Shown here piece after piece: positions 48,720-63,911 of a DNA stretch of 64,000 nucleotides. The notes under the pieces are model-generated. The model did no database searches, was not told the DNA's origin, and saw nothing but the letters and a program-made list of their open reading frames with translations. The DNA lies in NCBI RefSeq assembly GCF_017654505.1, contig NC_054537.1, positions 78,778,118 through 78,842,117 of the forward strand, in the 5' to 3' direction. The stretch's first letter is position 1; each line of letters starts with the position of its first letter. Origin of the DNA: Polyodon spathula (lineage: Eukaryota; Chordata; Actinopteri; Acipenseriformes; Polyodontidae). The position numbers were made by a program, and so were the translations under genes.

Positions 48720-50065
48720 TTGATTGTAGTGGTGGGGCCCAACCAAGATGGAGCTTCTCTGTAATATAGCCAGGTGGTTTTCCTATTCGTCCAGTGTTGA
48801 TGGCTGAAGTGTAATAGTGGCTCCAGGGATCAGCCTATTTGCCTGCCTTCCTGGCACATTAGCACACATGATGGCAGCGATGCTGGCTCCAGGGGTCAAC
48901 TAAAGTGTGCCTGTAGTGTCTCAGCATGGCAACTGTCTGGAATGGGCTGGGTGGGCGCTTTGCAGGGGTCATCAGATGGGCACCTCCAGTCTTTGGTGTT
49001 AAATCAACTAGTCCATGACACCTCAGGAAGGCTCATCAGTGATGCTGGCATCCCAGCACCACTCCCCTTCATCTCCCACCAAACCCAGCACAGTTTACTT
49101 GCTTTTACTTGCCTGATTTTAACTTCAATCACCTCGCTTTTGAGGTCCCCAATCTTCCTCTTTCCTCCTGAACCAGAGCCAGTTGCTACTTCTCTGCTGC
49201 CTCAGACAGAGCCTTCACTACACGTCACAATTCCTGTTCACTGAATCCAATATCTGTGAAAAGCTGGGTGTGAGGTGAGAGTGTATTAAATGGAATGTCC
49301 AGACAGTAATTTATGTGTACAGAAATAAAATAATTTATTTTTATTATCTATACACAACAAAATAATTAAACAACAAAAGAAAACAAAATGGTGTGAGGGA
49401 AGGAGTGCAGGGGTGAAATCCAAAACCGATCGTGATAACTCGTCTTTAATCATCTTCATGGTAAACCATACATAAACAAAAAAAGACAAAAGAAATGTTA
49501 GTGTTTTTTTTAAATCCTGCTGCACCAAACTAGTCTCTCCCTCCACCCGTTACTCCTCCTATTTTACTTTCGGACCAACCCCGAACACAGTAGTACGTTC
49601 CCTTTAGTATGTAATGTCCCACCTCTGTAGTCAGTGGAACACCAATCCCCAACTGACAAGTGTCCTTATCCTTCACTTGACTCCAGTGGCTGGAATTTAC
49701 ATACTCATACTTCCGCCCCTCACCAAGGTGCCGCCCCTCAAAAGATGACTTTTGCCATGGTCACGAGATCTTGGTAAGGGAAGTCCCGAGTTGGTTTGAT
49801 GCCATCTACTGTCGGGAGGCTGAATCACAGACTGAAATCCCTTTGACTCATCACACTGGGTCATGGAGTGCACGACAAATCCTCGACAACCCACCTCTCC
49901 TGGATAAACCCAGACTCTCCACCCCTGCTGTTCCGCAGCTAATATACCAGAGTGTCTTCCTCTCATATGCATTATCCACGGAATCTTCCTATGACACTGT
50001 TAGCTCCGTCAGGAGAACAAGGCTTGCTGAGACAGAACACAGACAATGTCAGGTTGAAAGATAGT
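48720..50065. other. GC-richer segment, probably an unclassified retroelement remnant
   Basis: Base composition is less AT-rich than its surroundings. It carries short open frames on both strands, such as 48942-49244 (+), without recognised domains. The AAATAAAATAATTTATT run at 49325 could be a polyadenylation region. I cannot define ends or a family. Confidence 0.3.
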
Positions 50066-51044
50066 TGTAGCAATCTCAGGTGGGAAAATAAGATGCTGAT
50101 ATTGGTGGCAAGCTGTTGATCTTATTATGTCACTGTTGCAATGTTAATGCATCAAAGCACCTGATCATGACACCAAGTAAAGCGAACCTGGCTCAAAGCC
50201 ATCTAATGTCCTTTAAGAATGTGCTGCAGGATAGCTGGTGATGAACACAAAGGACATGCAGGCTTCTCTCCTACTCACACATTTAGGTTCTGCAGTGATG
50301 GAAGAACATCATCTGTGGACCTCATTAGGAAGCTGATCCTTCTCTATTCTAAATTCCACAGGTCTCGCCATGTTCCATTTCTACTCAATCATGCGTTATG
50401 CTAAGCAACACAACAGCTTTAACCACATGATATATAATTGTACGATATGTATGTATGTAGTCTGCATTTTTCCCCTTAATGTTTTTTCTTTTATTATGAG
50501 TGTGTTTATAAATTTATATATATTACAGCTCCCTTTGGTGCAATACAGTTTTTTAATGTGAAAAAAATGTGACTTTTTTTAGCCAGCATTATTTTTTTTT
50601 ATAAAATCTACATCTAGCATTCACGTAAATGCACATCTTTCTAATCTGTGCTCACTGTACTGCATGTGTTCACTGTTCAGGAAAAAAAAAAAGTAATCTG
50701 GCTGTCCCAGCCTTTTAGCTCCACATTAATGTAGCACATTTCATTGAATATTCCTAACTTGAATGACTAAATTAAAAAAAAAAAAAAAAAACACACACAA
50801 CAAAACATGGACAGCGATACGATTTCTGATTGCCACTTAATAATGAAAATATAAAGCAAATATATTTATCACTGCGTTGCTATTAAAAGTGCATGCTGCT
50901 AATCTTAATTTTATTAAAACTATGAAATTAAAATAGACATATAAGTTCCTTTCTTTTTGCCAAAAATTTTGACACTCACTTTGTTTTGGAAAAATGACTG
51001 TGCAGCGAGCAAGCAAGTTAAGTAATGAAAGCATGTTAATCAGT
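50066..51044. other. Intron, nothing recognised
   Basis: Poly-A/T runs only, at about 50684-50692 and 50773-50790. Confidence 0.45.
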
Positions 51045-51107
51045 GGCGGCACCAGACATTCCTGATGTGGGGGCTAAGGGGGGTCAGAACAAAAATTTGA
51101 GGGGGCT
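51045..51107. mobile_element. hAT terminal fragment interrupted by an LTR
   Basis: CAGTGGCGGCACCAGACATT is a typical hAT terminal repeat. The GGGGG-rich segment after it breaks off at the LTR insertion at 51108 and appears to continue after 51757 (GGGCTACACCCC). The opposite end was not located. Confidence 0.5.
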
Positions 51108-51351
51108 TGTCACAAAGATGGCTGCAGTGGGTGACGTCAGACCAGAAACAGGAACCAGGAAATAAACAACAGAGAGGTGGAGTTGGGTAGAGCTGAGCGA
51201 TTTGGTTTCGCTCAGCATTTAATGAATGAACAGAACAGTAAATAAAAAGGTTGTAACAAACAAAAACACAGGACCCAGCACTTTCGCCAAATTAAAAAGA
51301 CAAACAAAACAAACTACATAAACATAGTGAGCTGATTTTTTAACTATAAAC

Positions 51352-51406
<55 letters not shown>

Positions 51407-51756
51407 ACCTCAGTCTTCAATCCTGTTCTCCACTCACCGAACACACAACCCTGAGTGAGTGAAAATATGCTGCTTTTATGCATCTGTGCCGAGACTCGAT
51501 TGCTAATCAATCATTCCATTGAAGTCGTGGTACAACTGCACGTGAATTAATAAACTGCAATTCCCCTTTGCTCACATATTATTACATTTTACGTGCACGT
51601 GAATGCTGTGCAATCCTCATGCCTAAATATAAATATACATTTTAAGCACTTGTGTTACACAGACCTGTTTATATCCTGTGTACCAATGACTGTACACCAA
51701 CATTAACACACAACATACAACACAAAATACACACAGGGGCGGGGCACTTTGCCACA
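51108..51756 (-). mobile_element. Solo LTR with 5-bp target duplication
   Basis: Starts TGTCACAAAGATGGCTGCAG and ends GGCACTTTGCCACA on the plus strand. It is flanked by GGGCT on both sides (51103-51107 and 51757-51761). The reverse complement aligns with 3773-4289. (TTA)n at 51352-51404 lies inside. No internal genes, so it is a recombined solo LTR. Confidence 0.88.
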
Positions 51757-52460
51757 GGGCTACACCCCACTTTGTACGGGCACGCATAAAATACATTCAA
51801 ATAATTTTCCTTGTCAGATGTGGGCCAGGGTGAACAGCAAGCAATTAAACGCGTGTTGTGTGTATTTTACCCTCAAAGTATAACGAGAAAGTGAAATTAT
51901 CATTATATATTACCTTAAAAACAGAATTCACAGTATGTAAAGAAAGACTGGGATTGTTCAACACAGGCAAGCCGTGCCCTTTCTGTGAATCTTGTTTACT
52001 GTTGATACTGTCAATGTGAAAATAGCAAGATTTCATGATTACCATATTGATTTAAAAGCAGGTATAACTTTGATGATAAAATACTTAGAAAATATCACCA
52101 ATAAAAAAATTTAAGTTAGCTGTAGCTACAAGTGAAAACTAGATGGGCCCGATATTCGAAAGGTTTGCGCACCGCGCAGAGGGGTATGCGCGTCGCAAAT
52201 GGCCGTTGTGCCGAAATTGTGCCAAGTTGTCATATTTGAAACGTCCTTTTGTGTGTCATAATCCATTCCGCACTGTGCAGAAATAAAATGTATGCATTGT
52301 GCAATTTGGGGGGAGCGGCCAACAATATGCGTGATCTTGGTATATTCGAAGGTATGCTCCAAGCACAAAACCAGGTTTGTGATGCGCAGAATAAGGATTG
52401 TAAAAGACTTGTTAACTCTGTGCACACAACCATTCCAGCACTGGCTACAAACAGGCAACA

Positions 52461-52880
52461 ATGGGAAATGTGGGTAGCATGCAGCGTGTCCGTCGACATG
52501 TGGATGTGAATGATGCAAGGCACACCCAGCAACAGCAACCCCGACATAGGCGAAGATATGCTGAAAGGGTGTACTGGTCTCGGCACTCATATGAGGAGCT
52601 CAGCAATAAGCAAGTCATGTCCAGGTATCGTATCGACTCATCTATGTCACATGTTGCATGATGACCTGACCAGAACAAACCTGTGCAGTCATGCCTTGTC
52701 TGAGCAATTGGTAGTGTCTGTCTGTATGTGTATCCTGGCTACTGGGACCTTCCAGAAGGTAGCAGGTGATACAGTGGGTATCACCCAGTCAGCGGTTTTT
52801 ATGAGGTCGCGCACCTGCCGTGCGTGGTAGGTGCAATTGACTGTACCCATATTGCTATCCGGTTGTCCTGTTTTATCAGG
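52461..52880 (+). pseudogene. PIF/Harbinger transposase N-terminal half
   Basis: The first frame contains RRYAERVYWSRHSYEELSNK and QVMSRYRIDSS. A frameshift leads to MLHDDLTRTNLCSHALSEQL, then CILATGTFQKVAGDTVGITQ with SAV. This corresponds to the N-terminal region of HARBI1-type nucleases (Y-R-F-x-R/L-L-x-x-D-L, F-L-A-T-G-S-F-Q-x-x-x-G-D). A deletion then joins it to VGAIDCTHIAIRL, which keeps the first catalytic Asp. The second Asp and the Glu are missing. It is a different, less decayed family member than the relic at 27861-28690. Confidence 0.8.
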
Positions 52881-52894
52881 ATTCCAGGTGTATT

Positions 52895-53184
52895 CTGGGT
52901 ATTCTGAAAGAAGTCCAGCCTACCAAATTGTATAATATACAATGATGAGTATTAAATCTTGCACTTGTATTGTACCTCAATGCTGCATGATATAGCGAGT
53001 CCAGTTTTAAAGTTGATGGTGATGCAAACCTACATAATGCATCACCATACTCAATTTTTGGCAAAAACATACAAGCAATAAGCCTCTTTTTTTGTTTCCA
53101 TAACGTATATAACATGTGCATATCATAGTGACGTTTATAGCGTATTCCCATGCCCAACAGATGAGTGTGGAAACGTGCACTCAC
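52895..53184 (-). pseudogene. LINE ORF2 C-terminal fragment
   Basis: The minus strand reads FLPKIEYGDALCRFASPSTL, KLDSLYHAALRYNT and THHCILYNLVGWTSF, matching the conserved DYGDV...LD-x-V-Y-H-x-A-L-R-F...THHC-x-L-Y-x-x-V-G-W pattern at the end of a fish LINE polyprotein. It is a short 5'-truncated copy inserted in the Harbinger element. Confidence 0.75.
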
Positions 53185-55028
53185 CTCTGTCTAGCACACT
53201 GCCTTCCTTCTGTTCCTTTAATACGGTCCTATTAGAATATGATAATGCATCAATAATTAGAAACATGTGATGCAAATATATTCTAGGTGGACATTCAATG
53301 TGCACATAGCGCAATCAAATTTGAATTGGGCGAAAGCCCTCGTTCGTCTGAATGTACAAATATCTGCGCAATAATTGCAATGCGCTAGTTCCAATAACTG
53401 TGCACTGCTGGCTCAAATAGTGGCGGAGTAACAGTCCACTCTGGAGTTGGGCACAATAGTACAGAACCCCAACCATCCCCCACCCGCACACACCGGATGG
53501 GTGGATCAGTTATGTGTTTTATCACTGAATTGATATGATGGACAGCGGTAGTGGGTTTCATATACAGTTATATGTGTTCTTCACTGCTCCAAATTCATAT
53601 CGGCATCCAATGTGTACCATCAAAGTATGGAAATGAAGACTGAGAGAAGGATGAAGAGAGGGGAGTCCAGCCTGTTATCTTTGCTGAGTGTTGCCACACA
53701 TCTGTAAATTAATTGTATAACTGCATAATACACTCATTTTGTGGCCCATTGCTTTATTTGGCAATTCTATAGGCTGCTGCACATTACGGGTGTAGGGGTG
53801 GCCAGCTACAGTTCGGAGAACCAAACACAGACAGGGCACTCTTGCTGTGAAAGGCATGCTAATGTTTTCCTAAAACCAGACGGGTGATACGCTCAACCAG
53901 TCAAAGACCTGTATTTTCTCTGCAGCAGTCGAATCATAAGTTAGCTGAGGTGGGATAAACAGTTCTGTTAACTGTAATTTTTGGACGTTTTTATGCAGCT
54001 GTCCAGTCTGCTGCATGTCGATGTTGCTAATTGTTCAGAGACTGTTCATTTATTGAGAAATCATAGTAGGCTACAATTAATATTTTATGAGCTTATTTTG
54101 AATTAATTATTATTCTTACAAAAAAATGGCATAACGAAAAAAATGCATTCCGGCGACACTCAAAACTTTACAAGCATGATGTTCAAATTGGTGAGTAGAA
54201 TGAATAACATAAAGCATTTCTATATATTGTGTATATAAAAATGCTTGATTGATGTTTACTTTGCAGGTGAATGAACTCGTTACATTTACAAATCAGTGTG
54301 CTACCACAGTAGTCTTTGTCATGGCACGACTTATATATAAAAAAAAAATCATTCCAAAAAAAAAAAGAACGCATCCAAAGATTTTTTTTTTATTTTGCTT
54401 CAAAAACATACAGCTATGTCAGATCAGCTGGCCTATATACGTATACGTATATATAAGAAACCTATATAGTATTTTCCCGTGATACATTACTGTCTGTATT
54501 CAATAAAACAGTGGCGTTATCAGTTCATTAATTTGAAAACTCGGCGCCTAGCTATGGAGCCAATTGTGTATTTGAATGGTCCTGTATGTATGTGTGCAGG
54601 ATATATTGTGTGGTATCATCTGCAGTCATTTCGGTACATACTGTGGCAACACCAATGATAGCAGCTTATCAGGGTAATGCCATTACTAATGGTGACTGTC
54701 CATCATTCTGCATTCTCGCTTGGCTGTTGTGTGCAGTTGCTATATTGGTAGTGAATGCACAGACAGTTTTGCGAGGAACAAACAGATTTGCGAATTGCTC
54801 AAAAAACTGCTATATTCCAATGTCACGCAACTGCATTGTGCCATTTTGGAATATCTCTCATTTTGTGCCAAAGCACTATTTTTTCCTGCGAGGCACAAAC
54901 TTAGCGAGGGGATTGCGCGAAGATCGAAGATCGGGCCCTGTGATCTTTTCTACATATTACCTGAGGGGAACTTTGTATCTTAAAATAAAAGGCATAATCA
55001 TAGTTCTCCAGGTAACAAAACCAACAAT

Positions 55029-55101
55029 GTTTAGCCCAGTAAGTCAATGGAGGCCAGGACCTTAAGGACAGATAGACCCCCATTGACTTACTGGGCTAAA
55101 C
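55029..55101. repeat. Perfect 22-bp inverted repeat (hairpin)
   Basis: The arm at 55029-55050 (TTTAGCCCAGTAAGTCAATG core) is exactly repeated in inverse at 55080-55101, with a 29-base loop. It lies just outside the Harbinger end. It could be a tiny fold-back element or a hairpin RNA. Confidence 0.9.
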
Positions 55102-55439
55102 ACCATTGGAGAGGAGTACTTATTTGGAGAAGTTCAATAATAATAGTAAACTGTAAACAAATATTCATTGTTAGTTTATGGAGTGTAGCCTACTGACACG
55201 AATGGGAATGCATGTGCTTACCGAGTGTGTGACTAAACTAAAAGTTTATTGATTGAGGGTAGCTTACATACAGAGTGCATTGTAAACAAGAAAGGAGAAG
55301 GGTAATTACCAGATAAAGTGCAGTGATCATTTGTTCCTGTATTATGGCATGTTGCCAATAGATATTGCTTGTTATGGGACACAAATACCCTATAGATAGT
55401 GGCAACCTTTCAACTGTGCATATCTGCAACTAGCACTTG

Positions 55440-55523
55440 TAATAAAGGACAGCTGATGGGCCAGAAGGAAGGCTCTGAGAGGCCGGATTTGGCCCGCGGG
55501 CCGTCAGTTGAATAACACTGCTG
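55440..55523. mobile_element. hAT terminal fragment
   Basis: GGCCGGATTTGGCCCGCGGG followed by CCGTCAGTTGAATAACACTG is a typical right-hand terminus of a hAT element. The partner end was not identified. Confidence 0.5.
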
Positions 55524-55594
55524 TACCCTCTCCAGTCATTTTTTTACTTTTCAAATTGGGTTGTATTCCAGTGTTTTTTTATATGTACAAAGAG

Positions 55595-56045
55595 CAAAGA
55601 TGGCGAATAGTAAGTTGCGTTAGAAATGGCTTGATTAATTTGCAACATAGGTAATGATTTCGGGGACCAGCACTGGCATGTACATTTTCTGGATCCAAGG
55701 ACGACCCAAGCCCCAGTACATCATTTGTCAGGAGGTTTTGTCAAACAGAACTCTTAAACCTGCAAAATTGTGACTCCATTTATCTACAAAGCATTCAGAA
55801 TGAATGCCATCAGCAACTTTCAATGTGCAAAATGACAACATTCCTTGCTGACCTAGTAACAAAAGGTTCAAGCTCAGGAATCTCATTTAGGTACATTATA
55901 TAAATACTTTACTTTCTACATGTACTAATACATATGCAAATCAGTTTCAAAATGCTGTTGTGAAAAAATGTGTAGCAAGTGGTCGGTGGGAAAAATCCAA
56001 ATCCCAAGGTGGTCTGTACATTGAAAAAGTTGGGAACCATTGCTG
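55595..56045 (+). pseudogene. hAT (ZBED-like) element with BED-finger relic
   Basis: The plus strand near 55675-55805 encodes QGRPKPQYIICQEVLSNRTL and KPAKL, then LHLSTKHSE after a stop. This is the BED zinc finger found at the start of ZBED/SCAND3-type hAT transposases (C-x2-C...H-L-x-x-K-H). The normal CxxC here reads ICQEV, so the second Cys is lost. The sequence ends at 56030-56045 with GTTGGGAACCATTGCTG, the hAT terminus. The catalytic region is deleted. Confidence 0.6.
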
Positions 56046-57223
56046 TAGAGTGATACCCTGCTAAGGCGTGTTAGAACTCCCAGTCACTTCCTAATGTATA
56101 AACTAATCGAGGCTTCCAGTCTCAGGGAAACCTCACACACAATAGCCACAGCAAGAATTAGCTTTGAATAAAATCTAAATATTTTTAAAAACATTTACTT
56201 GTCAACATATGAGGTGAAATGGGACCTCTTTTTAGACTTTATAAAAATTAAAAGTTAATATAATATGGTTAATCATGTTCAATTACAGTGGAACATCACT
56301 GCTGTGGAAGATCACATTTAATGTGGTGAAACAGCTCAGCTTAAAAGTGGATGTTCCGCTTACTTTCACGTTTGTTTAATATTCCATAGATTTGGCATTT
56401 CTGCTTTACTTCTCTTTGATTTTGATTAACATGAAGGAAAAGCAATTATTTACGATAGTTTGAGAACAGTTTGTTGTTGATGGCTTTGAAAAACCCACGT
56501 AGCAGTATGTGCATGACTGAACATTTCAGCTTTTAATTGCAACCGTTTGGCATGTGGAACTCTTAAGGTTAATGTACTGTACTAATAAGAAAGAAAGAAA
56601 AATAAATAAAACAGCAATGTCCAGCAAAGGGATGCAAAATCATTACACTGCAGTAAGATATAGTAACACTTTTCAGTCCTTCTCTGTTGTCCTTCTCCTT
56701 CTCAATCCTTTCATTCAATAAGCACCTTTGTGTTTGTTCTACATCAGTGATTCACCTGCTGTGTACTACAGAACTAGGACTGTACTGCATTTGTTTGTTC
56801 TAAAGCAACTCCATGCAAGGTTCTATCCACTTGTACTGTATCAAATTGGAATTATGTCCTTGCCAGCAAATGACACATATTTAGATGCCAAGAATTGTAC
56901 TGGCACTCTCACTCAATTATTCTTCCCCCCCTATTGTGAAAACAAAAAATTTCAGTGTCCTGTGTTGTCGATCCAGTAAATATTATTTTCACTAAATTAT
57001 TCGCAACAAAAAATATGAAGGTTTTGCTGGGGGGATATGGTTGTGCTTTTCAGAGGTGACATCATCCTTTTATTTCAGCTAATTGAGATTGTACATCAGA
57101 TTAAGAATCCACTTGTCAATATTGAATGTTCAGCCAATATAACAATGTTAGATGTGTTAACATATTGTTTTACTGTATGAAAGATTCATTTTAAGATGTT
57201 TAGCTTATAGGCACTATTGGTTA
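56046..57223. other. Intron, nothing recognised
   Basis: A plus-strand open frame at 56728-56979 has no recognisable domain. No repeats named. Confidence 0.4.
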
Positions 57224-59684
57224 CACTATGTAACACAATTTTTGTTCCTGGGTAGTAAGTGTTATTTCCTAATTACTTATGCCTCAAAAGTATAGAAAAT
57301 GGCTATTATTCCCCACAAACTTTGCTTTTGTGACCAGGACAGTGATATTTTGAAATTTACCTATTTCCAATGAGAAAACGAGCGAATTTGTGTCTTTTCA
57401 TTCACATAAAGTCAGAAAAAAACATATGAATCCAAATTAACATGTATTTATACTAAAGTAATACAAAAATGACTACAAAAGATTTAGAAGTGAGTAGTTT
57501 TTCGAGATTTATGATTATACTGTAAATCACTTTCACGAATCAGCCCCCAAATGTAGTCTCCCATCATGTTCTCGTTATACTGTCCTTGGTAGCGGCATTC
57601 AAAGTCCAGTATAACCTGGTGGAAGCGCTCGCCTTGCTCCTCCAAGTACGCTCCCATGTTCTCCTTGAATTTATCAAGATGAGCATCAAGAATATGGACT
57701 TTGAGGGACATCCTACAGCCCATTGTGCCGTAGTTCTTCACCAGAGTCTCAACCAGAGTCCCAACCAGCTCCACATAGTTTTCAGCCTTGTGATTGCCCA
57801 GGAAGCCCCGAGCCACTGCGACAAAGCTGTTCCAAGCCGCTTTCTCCTTACTAGTGAGCTTCTTGGGGGGAATTCATTGCACTCCAGGATCTTCTTTATC
57901 TGTGGTCCAGCGAAGACACCAGCTTTGACCTTTGCCTCAGACAGCTTAGGGAAGAAGCCTTGAAGGTACTTGAAGGCTGCCGACTCCTTATTTAGAGCTC
58001 TGACAAATTGTTTCATAAGGCCCAATTTGATGTGCAGTGGTGGCATCAGCACCTTCCGGGGGTCCACCAGTGGCTCCCACTTGACGTTGTTCCTCCCCAC
58101 AGAGAACTCAGTCCGCTGTGGCCAGTCCCGCCTGTGGTAGTGCGCCTTGGTGTCCCAGCTGTCCCAAAGGGAAAGATAGCAGGGAAACTTGGTAAAACCG
58201 CCTTGGAGACCCATCAGGAATGCCACCATTTTGAAGTCTCCTATGATCTCCCAGCCGTGCTCATCATACTTCAAGGCATCCAGCAAGGTCTTGATGCTGT
58301 TGTAATCCTCTTTGAGGTGCACCGAGTGAGCCAGGGGAAGAGACGGGTACTTGTTACCATTATGGAGCAGCACAGCTTTGAGGCTCCTGGATGAGCTGTC
58401 AATGAAGAGGCGCCACTCATTCTGGTTACAGGCGATTCCGATTGCCTCGAACAGACTGGTCACATTGTGGCAGAAGCAGAGCCCACCTTGACGGGTGAAG
58501 AAGCTGGAAAAAGGTTGGTGACGCTTCCTCTGATCTGCGACTTGCACATTTTCATCCAACATGTTCCACTGCTTGAGCCTAGACGTCAAAAGCTTGGCAT
58601 TGGACTTGGTGAGACCAAGATCTCTAATCAAGTCGTTGAGGTCTTTTTGGTTGGGGTAGTATGGGTTTCTCTCCTCAGCTCCACCTCTGAAATTGTCATC
58701 TGGATCTACAACGTCTTCCTCGCTCTCTGACTTGCTGCTCTCTTCTAAAGACGGCTGCTCTCTCTCCGGAGGAGTGGGTACGGGGAGCTCATGGCAGTGT
58801 GGCACCGGGGCGATGGATGAAGGAAGGTCCGGATATGTGATAGCAGGTGCATTCTTGCCAGTCCGACATTTGGAAGGGTCCACCATGCAGAAGTAGCAGT
58901 TGCTTGAGTGGTCAGTGGGTTCCCGCCAAATTCTTGGGATAGCGAACTTCATGGCTCTCTTTTCCCCTCTGTACCATCCTACAAAAATACATTTATTTCA
59001 CCCATGACTAATGTGTAAGAGATTCTCACAACATTTTTCATATATGATATATTTTTTCAATAACATTGAAAATTGTAAAACATTTTAAAATTTAAAACTT
59101 TTACGATTTAAAACATTTTAACAAATTTTATAACATAAAATTTCGAGCAACAATTGTCCATCTTACCTTCCAGAGTTTTTTTGCAGTGCTCTCAGGTGAA
59201 ATGAGGTGTCCAGGGTTCGTCTTGATCCCCAACAGGCATGCCGAAATATGCCTTGTAGGCCCCACCCATCTTAGCAGATGCTTCCACGGAGTAGTTTTTC
59301 ACTCTTATCTTGATAAATTGGCCGCAGACATAGCAAAATGCGTCTGCCGGATGCTTGCAGCCTCTTGATGCCATCTCAGAAAAATGCAGATATGTATCCA
59401 TTTAGGCAGCTGGAACTAAACTGAACTGGTGGGCTTAAGGCCCCTGTATTTATACTACTATTTATATTACTGGAAAGTTCTAGAAGTTACTTCAAGTTTA
59501 CTCAGCACTGAATCTATGTGGAATGTTCTGGAAAATAGGTACATTTCAAAATATCACTGTCCTGAACACAAAAGCAAAGTTTGTGGGGAATAATAGCCAT
59601 TTTCTATACTTTTGAGGCATAAGCAATTAGGAAATAACACTTACTACCCAGGAACCAAAAAAAAAAAAAAATTGTTACACAGTG
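57224..59684 (-). mobile_element. Near-complete CMC-type (CACTA/Mirage/Chapaev) DNA transposon, 2461 bp
   Basis: Long terminal inverted repeats at about 57224-57370 and 59531-59684 are nearly identical. Both begin CACTRTGTAACA (CACTATG and, inverted, CACTGTG) and share TTCCTGGGTAGTAAGTG. An A-run in the right repeat is the main difference. TTA flanks both ends (57221-57223 and 59685-59687), a 3-bp target duplication. One gene on the minus strand fills the interior. The CACTR terminus and 3-bp duplication fit the CMC clade, Chapaev3 or EnSpm being closest. Confidence 0.88.
57484..59401 (-). pseudogene. Two-exon CMC-type transposase, nearly intact
   Basis: Exon 1 is 59167-59401 (ATG at 59401). 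The donor is GTAAGA, with a 188-bp intron and a TTTTTGTAG acceptor. Exon 2 is 57484-58978. The N-terminal part is Cys-rich: FCYVCGQF, EHCKKTLEGWYRGEKRA across the splice, and CYFCMVDPSKC, a probable zinc-binding region. An acidic linker (SKSESEEDVVDPDDN) follows. The RNase H-like core has RLFIDSSSRSLKAVLLHNG (first D), EIIGDFKMVAFLMGLQGGF (second D), and FPCYLSLWD, where CMC transposases usually have C-x2-C and the second Cys is Ser. The end contains GERFHQ and SRKTTHF. Damage: TGA in exon 1 just before EHCKK, and a frameshift in a run of six C near 57871-57876. The protein family is one I recall as common in arthropods and fishes. Confidence 0.85.
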
Positions 59685-59687
59685 TTA

Positions 59688-63737
<4,050 letters not shown>

Positions 63738-63911
63738 GGACCAAATCAAAACTTTGACAACCTGCTAATCACACTCAACAAAACTGTACTTAATAGCGTT
63801 TTCTTTTTTTTTTTGTAAGTATCTGATTTCTTCTACTCATAAAAAGAAAACACTATTAAATACAGTTTTGTTAAGTGCGATTAGCGGGTTGTCAAAGTTT
63901 TGATTTGGTCC
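63738..63911. repeat. Fold-back MITE with about 71-bp arms
   Basis: The left arm begins GGACCAAATCAAAACTTTGA. The right arm ends with its inverse (TCAAAGTTTTGATTTGGTCC). The arms pair through 63808 / 63841 with about five mismatches, leaving a loop of about 32 bases. ATAG occurs on both flanks (63730-63733 and 63917-63920), so a TA or short target duplication is possible. Confidence 0.85.

Larger units (their letters stand above)
52145..54938 (+). mobile_element. PIF/Harbinger element bounded by terminal inverted repeats
   Basis: Left end GGGCCCGATATTCGAAAGG and right end inverted (ATCGAAGATCGGGCCC) match over GGGCCCGAT-TTCGA and again at TTGCGCA / TGCGCGA. The plus-strand transposase occupies 52461-52880. 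A LINE fragment (52895-53184, minus) lies after it, and the catalytic C-terminal half of the transposase was not found. 53200-54900 holds no recognised gene. Confidence 0.7.

Noticed and set aside
58008..58896. Plus-strand frames opposite the CMC transposase
   Set aside because: They are antisense to a strongly supported minus-strand gene and show no domain.
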